DNA from: Oribacterium sp. UBA6992
Lineage (GTDB): Bacteria > Bacillota > Clostridia > Lachnospirales > Lachnospiraceae
Length of the DNA: 12,888 nucleotides
Direction: 5' to 3'
NCBI GenBank assembly: GCA_002449915.1
Contig: DJXY01000001.1
Span: 1-12,888, forward strand
A program made the position numbers and the translations under genes. Below are positions 1-5,800 of the stretch, piece by piece. The notes under the pieces were generated by a model. It was not told the origin of the DNA. It searched no databases and saw nothing but the letters and a program-made list of their open reading frames with translations. How positions within the stretch are numbered: position 1 is the stretch's first letter; each line of letters begins with the position of its first letter.

Positions 1-1051
1 ATCCATCGATGACGAGTTTATCCGCAAAATCCGTGCATCCTATTATTTTATCGGTGCGCTGCTTGGGAAGTATCACAGAGCCTGTGTGCCGCTTCCGGGC
101 GGCTGCGCAATCGGCTCGCGTCCGATTGGCCAGCATATCAAGGGCTTCCGTGCGCTTGGCACAGAGGTGCAGATCCGTAATGGCTGTGTGCAGGCGGAGG
201 CTAAAAACGGGCTTACGGCGGCACATATTTATCTGGATGTGGTATCGGTCGGAGCTACGATCAATATCATGCTTGCGGCTTCCCTTGCGGAAGGGCGGAC
301 AATCATCGAGAACGTAGCCAAGGAGCCGCATATTGTTGACGTTGCCAACTTCCTTAACTCCATGGGCGCCAATATCAAGGGTGCCGGTACGGACACGATC
401 CGTATTCAGGGAGTAAAGCGTCTGCATGGTACGGATTACCCGGTAATTCCGGATCAGATTGAAGCAGGTACCTTTATGTGTGCTGCGGCAGCGACGCGCG
501 GAGACATTCTCATAAAAAATGTGATTCCGAAGCATCTTGAGTCGATCAGCGCAAAGCTTCTGGAGATGGGAAATACGATTTATGAATATGACGAGGCGGT
601 GCGGGTCATTGGCAGCCAGCATCAGAGAGCGACGGATGTCAAGACGCTGCCGTATCCCGGCTTTCCGACGGATATGCAGCCGCAGATCAGTGTGACGCTT
701 GCACTTGCCAGTGGAACGTCTGTGGTGACGGAGTCGATTTTTGAGAACCGCTTTAAATATGTAGATGAGCTTGCACGGATGGGAAGCTCGATCAAGGTCG
801 AGGGCAATGTGTCGGTGATTGATGGTGTGCCGAATTTTACCGGTGCCAGTGTCAATGCACTGGATCTCCGCGCGGGTGCAGCGCTTGTGATTGCGGGCTT
901 GTCCGCAGAGGGCATTACGGTAGTCAATGAGATTGGCTTTATCCAGCGTGGCTATGAGCATTTTGAACAGAAGCTGCAGAAGCTTGGCGCGCAGATTGAG
1001 CTGGTAAGCAACGACCGCGAAGCGCAGAAGTTCCGGCTGAAGGTGAGCTGA
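1..1051 (+). CDS. murA: UDP-N-acetylglucosamine 1-carboxyvinyltransferase (MurA), 5'-truncated by the window
   Basis: This cytoplasmic enzyme transfers enolpyruvate from phosphoenolpyruvate to UDP-GlcNAc, the first committed step of peptidoglycan synthesis. The reading frame is open from the left edge (first full codon at base 2), so about the first quarter of the protein, including the N-terminal active-site Lys, is missing. Visible diagnostics are the loop [10 protein letters not shown], whose Cys (codon 104-106) is the fosfomycin-sensitive catalytic residue of the family; YPGFPTDMQ, whose Asp (codon 671-673) matches the conserved MurA active-site Asp; and the C-terminal [10 protein letters not shown] with its conserved Arg. 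An in-frame ATG at base 86 would cut out the segment before the Cys loop and is not the true start. The TGA stop is followed by open intergenic DNA and a terminator, so the gene is the last of its transcript. It has no apparent link to the pilus genes. The family call is secure; MurA1 versus MurA2 cannot be decided. Confidence 0.96.
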   Translation, partial: SIDDEFIRKIRASYYFIGALLGKYHRACVPLPGGCAIGSRPIGQHIKGFRALGTEVQIRNGCVQAEAKNGLTAAHIYLDVVSVGATINIMLAASLAEGRTIIENVAKEPHIVDVANFLNSMGANIKGAGTDTIRIQGVKRLHGTDYPVIPDQIEAGTFMCAAAATRGDILIKNVIPKHLESISAKLLEMGNTIYEYDEAVRVIGSQHQRATDVKTLPYPGFPTDMQPQISVTLALASGTSVVTESIFENRFKYVDELARMGSSIKVEGNVSVIDGVPNFTGASVNALDLRAGAALVIAGLSAEGITVVNEIGFIQRGYEHFEQKLQKLGAQIELVSNDREAQKFRLKVS

Positions 1052-1166
1052 GGGAGTGTGAGTATCTGATTTAAAGTAGGCGGAGTTCTAGATTCTCGCG
1101 ACCTTAAGACGTCAGGGCTTATAAAACCGTATTCCTTGTTGAAAAATCAGACATATAAATATTTAG

Positions 1167-1211
1167 AAATCGCACATGCATGGATATATAGTAAATGCAT
1201 GTGCGATTTTT
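1167..1211 (+). terminator. Rho-independent terminator after murA
   Basis: A perfect 15-bp dyad (1167-1181 with 1195-1209; arm AAATCGCACATGCAT) encloses a 13-nt loop. The arm ends in T residues on the + strand and is followed by a U-rich stretch. It lies 116 bp beyond the murA stop. The orientation of the T-run supports termination of rightward transcription. Confidence 0.85.
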
Positions 1212-1317
1212 GTTGTCTTTATGGCAATATTGCGTCTCCAGTGAACTAACAGCCCTATTAAAGTTAAATTTGAAAGGATAGTATCATCTCCGCTTTCTTT
1301 TTGAAATTGATTTCTGC

Positions 1318-1345
1318 AAAAATCCACTCTTTGGAGGGATTTTTT
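1318..1345 (+). terminator. Terminator-like hairpin in the leader of the regulator gene
   Basis: The arm AAAAATCC-A-CTC (1318-1329) pairs with GAGGGATTTTT (1334-1344) through 11 base pairs with one bulged A, a four-base loop, and a T-run ending at 1345. It looks like an intrinsic terminator. About 110 bp separate it from the regulator start. It could be a second terminator for upstream transcription, or an attenuator if the regulator promoter lies upstream of it. The sequence does not decide between the two. Confidence 0.55.
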
Positions 1346-1356
1346 CTGTATGATTT

Positions 1357-1385
1357 CCAGATATATTTTATATAGAAATATCTGG
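1357..1385. repeat. Inverted repeat upstream of the regulator gene
   Basis: CCAGATAT (1357-1364) and ATATCTGG (1378-1385) form a perfect 8-bp dyad with a 13-bp AT-rich centre. It lies 69 bp before the regulator start, so it may be an operator, possibly autoregulatory, or a leader hairpin. Only the symmetry is observed; the function is a guess. Confidence 0.4.
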
Positions 1386-1410
1386 CATACTTTGAAATAT
1401 CAAAAGAAAG

Positions 1411-1440
1411 GAAAGAGATGATTCTGTTTCTGTAATCATC
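1411..1440 (+). promoter_or_regulatory. Possible leader mini-ORF (five codons) enclosed in a hairpin
   Basis: After a purine-rich AAAGGAAAGAG, an ATG at 1418 opens a five-codon frame (M-I-L-F-L) that stops with TAA at 1433-1435. GATGATT (1417-1423) and AATCATC (1434-1440) are perfect 7-bp complements, so start and stop sit in opposite arms of one hairpin. The regulator ATG follows 18 nt after the mini-ORF stop, with its own AGAAGG placed unusually close to the start. The layout suggests a translated leader that tunes access to the regulator's ribosome site, but chance cannot be excluded. Confidence 0.3.
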
Positions 1441-1453
1441 CTACGAGAAGGAT

Positions 1454-2611
1454 ATGAGTAGCGCACAAAGCATCAAAATCACTATGCTTGGCGGCTTTTC
1501 CGTAAGCATGGATGGCAGAAGCATTGCAATTAGCCGGAGCAAAACGGCAAGATATGCAGAGCTTCTTATGCTGCTGCTTGTCAATCCGCGGGGACTCTCG
1601 AGGAGCAACGTCATTTCAGAGCTTTTTGACAGATGTGAGGTCGCCGACGCCGGAAACAGCTTGAATAACCTGATTCATGAAGCCAGAGCAAAGCTTCGCA
1701 AGGCAGGGATTCCCGTCAAGAGCTGTATCGAGAACCGCAGGAACATCTTACGGATTTCCGATGAGCTGCGTGCGATTACCTATGTGGATGTCGAGGAGTT
1801 TGAGAGACTATGCCATGAAGCAGAGACCGCAGTGCAAGCCTGTGCAAGAGACCGCGCAAGAGCACTGTATTTAAAAGCACTGCCAATTTACAAAGGAGAG
1901 TTTCTACCGGACTTTATGACAAATCTCTGGGTCATCAGCATTAACATGCGTCTCAGAGAGGAGTACCTTCAACTGATCCGCTGGCTTAGCAAGGATTTTG
2001 AAAGTCATGGAGAGCCGGAGATCGCAGCAAGGATCCGACAGGGAGCTAAAAAGTATTTTAATGAGCAGGAGCTTTATACGACGCCGGAGCGGTATAAACC
2101 ATCGTGTGAGGATTTGGATTTTGAGGGAATTTTGAGAGAGATCCGGAAGTCGGATAGCATCCTTTTGGATTGCAGGCAGGAGTTCCGCAAAATGTTAAGC
2201 GCTGAGGTGTCATATCAGAATTTCCTGGGACTCTGCGGTTACTCTGCACAGATTATGAGGAGAAGCGGTCAGAGCAGTATGGTCATGCTGCTGCAGCTTT
2301 ATGACGGGAGAGAACGTACAGAAGCAAGGAAAGATTACCCTGGAGTTATCAATGCTTCCATACGCGAGAGTGATCGTTTTACAGAAATCAGTCCCGGCGC
2401 ATATCTCCTGCTGTTAAGCCATACAGATGCATCAGGCTGCCATGCCGTATATCACAGGATCCGAAAGAAACTCCGGGCAGAGCTTGCATCCGTCTGGAAA
2501 CATGAGCAGTCCTGGCTCAGCATGCAATATAGCTTTGAGCCGATTATAAAACTTAAAACCGAGCAGTCCGGTTACACCTGTATTCCGACAGCTCTACAAA
2601 GCTTCGACTAG
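1454..2611 (+). CDS. SARP/BTAD-type transcriptional regulator with a degenerate GGDEF-like C-terminus; candidate pilus activator
   Basis: A 385-residue cytoplasmic protein and probable DNA-binding regulator. Residues about 7-105 match an OmpR/SARP winged helix: it opens IKITMLGGFSV, continues with SRSKTARYAELLMLLL, and has a recognition-helix-like segment SLNNLIHEARAKLRKAG. Residues about 110-205 match a BTAD domain: YVDVEEFERL, ALPIYKGEFLPDF, then LWV and MRLREEYLQLIRWL, with TPR-like helices. Residues about 220-350 resemble a GGDEF fold (compare IRESDRF and the final RIRKKL), but the signature position reads SPGAY (313-317), so no diguanylate cyclase activity is expected. An in-frame stop at 1433-1435 leaves ATG 1454 as the earliest start. 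AGAAGG ends only two bases before it, which is unusually tight. There is no receiver or sensor domain. Its position directly ahead of the pilus operon on the same strand suggests it regulates those genes; this is inference. The BTAD call is firm, the GGDEF relationship moderate. Confidence 0.82.
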   Translation: MSSAQSIKITMLGGFSVSMDGRSIAISRSKTARYAELLMLLLVNPRGLSRSNVISELFDRCEVADAGNSLNNLIHEARAKLRKAGIPVKSCIENRRNILRISDELRAITYVDVEEFERLCHEAETAVQACARDRARALYLKALPIYKGEFLPDFMTNLWVISINMRLREEYLQLIRWLSKDFESHGEPEIAARIRQGAKKYFNEQELYTTPERYKPSCEDLDFEGILREIRKSDSILLDCRQEFRKMLSAEVSYQNFLGLCGYSAQIMRRSGQSSMVMLLQLYDGRERTEARKDYPGVINASIRESDRFTEISPGAYLLLLSHTDASGCHAVYHRIRKKLRAELASVWKHEQSWLSMQYSFEPIIKLKTEQSGYTCIPTALQSFD

Positions 2612-2653
2612 TGAATGCAACTCTACACAGCATTCACCGTCGAAGCTTTTAAA
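2598..2653 (+). terminator. Two-tier stem-loop overlapping the regulator's stop codon
   Basis: AAAGCTTCGAC (2598-2608) pairs perfectly with GTCGAAGCTTT (2639-2649). Inside it GTGAATGC (2611-2618) pairs with GCATTCAC (2630-2637), giving 19 pairs with a small internal loop and an 11-nt apical loop. The outer arm contains the last codons of the regulator. Only four T residues close the structure before an AT-rich run, so it is probably a terminator of modest strength or an mRNA 3' stabiliser. Confidence 0.7.
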
Positions 2654-2737
2654 TTGTGCAAGATTTCCCAACTGCTTCTGCAGTTCTCAAAATATCCCAT
2701 CAATATATTTATATAAAATTTAAATACATAAATTTTG

Positions 2738-2827
2738 TTTGTAGAAAAATCACAAAAACAATTACAAAATACCTGTTTTCTACAAAAACGACTACATTCC
2801 TGCCTGCTACAGTAAGACTGGTAAGAT
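2738..2827 (+). promoter_or_regulatory. Putative regulated promoter region of the pilus operon
   Basis: This AT-rich region holds an 11-bp perfect inverted repeat, TTTGTAGAAAA (2738-2748) and TTTTCTACAAA (2776-2786), and three CTACA boxes starting at 2780, 2792 and 2807. A possible -10 box, TAAGAT (2822-2827), has no good -35 at the normal distance, as expected for an activator-dependent promoter. The third box read as the heptamer CTACAGT (2807-2813) ends 8 bp before that -10, the geometry known for SARP-bound promoters. The box spacings of 12 and 15 bp are not the classic 11 bp. The motifs are observed; the promoter function is inferred. Confidence 0.4.
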
Positions 2828-2885
2828 AACTTGGAACAGAAATGGCTTAAGAGACGCTCTGACAGTCATTGAGAAGGGATTCATT

Positions 2886-5800
2886 ATGGAGAGACGAGCA
2901 GGACGAAGCATGAAGCAGAGAGCCAGAAAGAGTCTGGCAGGAATATTGACATTGAGCCTGTGCCTGGCGCCATTACAGGGAGTTTCCTTTGCTGATTCCA
3001 GAACTGTCGTTGGAGACGTGGAAATCAGCGGACGGAACGTGACACTCAATCTGTCCGGCGCTGACGTGCTGGATGCCGCCATGCAAGCCTTGGCGGATGG
3101 AAATCTTTATACGGATGATGAACTCGCAGCGGCAAAGGATCCCCGCGTGCAGGCAGATTTCGCAGCACTCACCGACGGCACAAATCCATTGTATGAGATG
3201 AACCTGTTTTCCGAGGAGGAGCATCAGGCGCTGGCTGAGGCCGGTGTGGAGGTTCGTGCGCTGATCCAGATGGACGCCGAACGGGCGTTTGCGGGCAGCT
3301 TCCTGGAACGCGCAACCGAGAGTGACATTACAAAGCGCGGCATCCTTTTCCGGGATGCGGAAGAAGAGTTGCTTTTGTATCGTGACGGCTCCAATTTTGC
3401 AGGATTTTACCAGGAATTTGCCAACAACCTTTATCACCATACGGAAGAAATCGCTGAGGCAGACACGACAGGCTACGAAATCAGCGGCGACGAGATCGTG
3501 ACGCTGTTGTTTAAAAATAACGCGGACGAGACCCGGAATTTCCATTTGACGCTCGACGGCGAGACGCTGGTCAAGCACATCAAGGTGCCTAAGACCGAGA
3601 CTGCCATCAAGGGTATCCTGGGTGCGTTGCATGTCGAGGGCATCGAGGAGACGCTCCCGGAAACCGTGACAGAGACCTTGCCCGAGGCACCTCCGGAGAT
3701 GATGTCCGAAACGACGCCCGAAACAACGGGGGAGAGCATGACAGAGGCAGCGCCGGCAAGTACGGAATCTGCGGGTGAGACGGAAAACACAAATCCGGCA
3801 GGTCCCGGCGAGAGCCTGGAGGCTTCCAAGGATGAGCATAGCGGCGGAGCGCTTGGTCCGGCGGGGGATATGCAGACCGGAACCGAGACAGCTACAGATC
3901 AGCCGTCAGGAGATGCCGATGCACATGCAGGCAGCTCTGATGCTTCTCAGACGGGCGCGGAATATACCACCGATCCTGCAAAACCTGCGAATCCGGCAGA
4001 GCCGGGGAAGGACGCTTCCGGGCAGGACAAGCCACAGGAAAATCATCAGCAAAATCAAAATACAGATTCTTCCGGAGAGGAAAAAACCCAGGAGAACCAG
4101 AATACAGCTCCTCCCGCACAGCAGGGGAACTCAGAAAACGAAACTAGCGGAGCAAATGCAGGCGGATCAGGAAATACCGGTTCAGAACACAGCGAAAACG
4201 ATCAGGCAGCAGCCAACGATCAGACCGCAGGAAATGGCAGCGCGGAGCAGAAGTCTGCAGCAACTGGCGCGACAGAAGCCGTTGCAGAGATTATCTCCAG
4301 TGCCGTGGAAAACATCGAGGGAAGTCTCGGTATGATTGAAGCCAAGGCTACGGAACGCAGCACAGCGATTGAGCTTAATGGAGATGCGACTGGCGCAGAT
4401 CCTGCAGATCGTGATGCAGCAGAGCCAAAGGCCGCGGAAGCGGAGGATGAAGCCGATAAGGCGCAGCAAAATGACGGTGCTGCACCGGAAAGCTCTGATA
4501 CAGCAGAGCCAAAGGCGGCAGAGCAGAGCTCTGGAGATCAAGCTTCCGAAGATACGAGCAATATTGCAGGAAGCACCGGCGAAGCTGCTTCCGTAGAAAC
4601 TTCAACAGACGCAAGTACAACGGAAGACAACACTCCGGAAGCCAATGCCCCGGAAGCCAATGCCCCGGAAACAAACGCCGTAGATCCTGATGCATCGGGC
4701 AAAACCGCAGAGGAAGGCAAGTCCGCAGAAGCACAGGAAAACGCGCAGACTTTAGACCCGACAGGTACGGGAACCCCGGGCGGAAGTGTTGTAAACGGGA
4801 CGGAAGCCGTGCCGGAGACGACAGCAGAAGCGATCCCACAGGAAACTGTGAAGCCGGAAATGGAGCTGGAGCTTGAAGACTACCGGCGAGAGCTTCTCGC
4901 AGGTGCGCATGCAGCAGATCTTGTCAGCAGCGATACCGTTTCCACCAAGGTTCTGCAGTACCGACTGAGAGACCTCGTGGATCTCAACCAGAAGCAGAAG
5001 CTGGAGCTTATCTATCAGGGACCGGATTACACGATCCATGTCTACTATACAAAAGAAGCGCAGATCCCGGAAAACGCAGAGCTTATGGTCCGGGAAATCG
5101 AGGAAGGCACAGAGGAGTACGGACAGTATTATACAGAGACCCTGCAGCAGCTCGGACTGATGCCGTCGCTTGAACCGATCGAAGGCGAGACCGAAGCCAG
5201 ACCATGGGATCCCGCAGTGGATAAGACCCCGTTTGTGCCATTCGCAAGATATTTTGACGTAAAGATCATGTCCGAGGATACCGAGATCCAGCCCGCAGTG
5301 CCGGTGGAGATCCAGGTAACATACGACACACCGGTGGAGCTTCCGGAAAATGCCGAGCAGAAGGCAGTGCATTTTGCAGCTTCCGGCACGGAGGTCCTCG
5401 AAGCCCAGGCGGATCGCATCGGAAGTGCAGAGCAGGCAGGTGCCAATGCTTCCGACCCGGCAGATACCGTGGCAGCTGAGAACTTTGCCTTTGTGCAGAG
5501 CAGCTTCTCGGTCACCAGTACCATTATTACCAACGTGCCGAAGGAGGAGGAAGGCACTGCGGAGTTTAGCATGCTTCGTTCGGCAGCGGCGGACCCTACA
5601 AAGCCCACGACGGTAAAGACCGTGACGCCGGAGGAAAATGGACTCTATAAGATCCGCCTGGACCTTACAGGTCATGTGAATACCACCACCGAGGTTTCCA
5701 AGGCGAATGTCATTATCGTCTTTGACCGCTCGGGAAGTATGGATGAAACAAGACTTGCCGCAGCACAGAAAGCCACCAACGACGTGGCAGAGTCGCTGCT

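Larger units (their letters stand above)
1212..1453 (+). other. Gene-free leader between the murA terminator and the regulator gene
   Basis: No credible protein-coding gene is seen here on either strand. The stretch is AT-rich and holds three structural elements listed separately: a bulged hairpin with a T-run (1318-1345), a dyad at 1357-1385, and a mini-ORF within a hairpin (1411-1440). I found no clearly consensus promoter. A TATGAT (1349-1354) could be a -10 box but lacks a convincing -35 partner. The regulator's transcription start is therefore unplaced. Confidence 0.6.

Noticed and set aside
86..1051. A murA start at the ATG at base 86
   Set aside because: The frame is open to base 2 and the upstream residues ([14 protein letters not shown]) belong to the MurA fold, so the gene is cut by the window edge.
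2393..2407. An active diguanylate cyclase in the regulator's C-terminus
   Set aside because: The signature position reads SPGAY, lacking the Gly-Gly and acidic residues needed for catalysis.
2738..2786. An invertible DNA switch between the 11-bp inverted repeats before the pilus operon
   Set aside because: Only 27 bp lie between the arms, too short for a typical invertible promoter, and no recombinase gene is nearby in the window.
3775..4335. A 186-codon plus-strand frame inside the adhesin stalk
   Set aside because: It is the +1 shadow of a low-complexity, stop-poor region. The Arg/Gln-rich product has no domain features.
4620..4679. A CRISPR-like or extended satellite repeat
   Set aside because: The repeat is an in-frame 15-bp coding repeat with no spacers and no cas genes.
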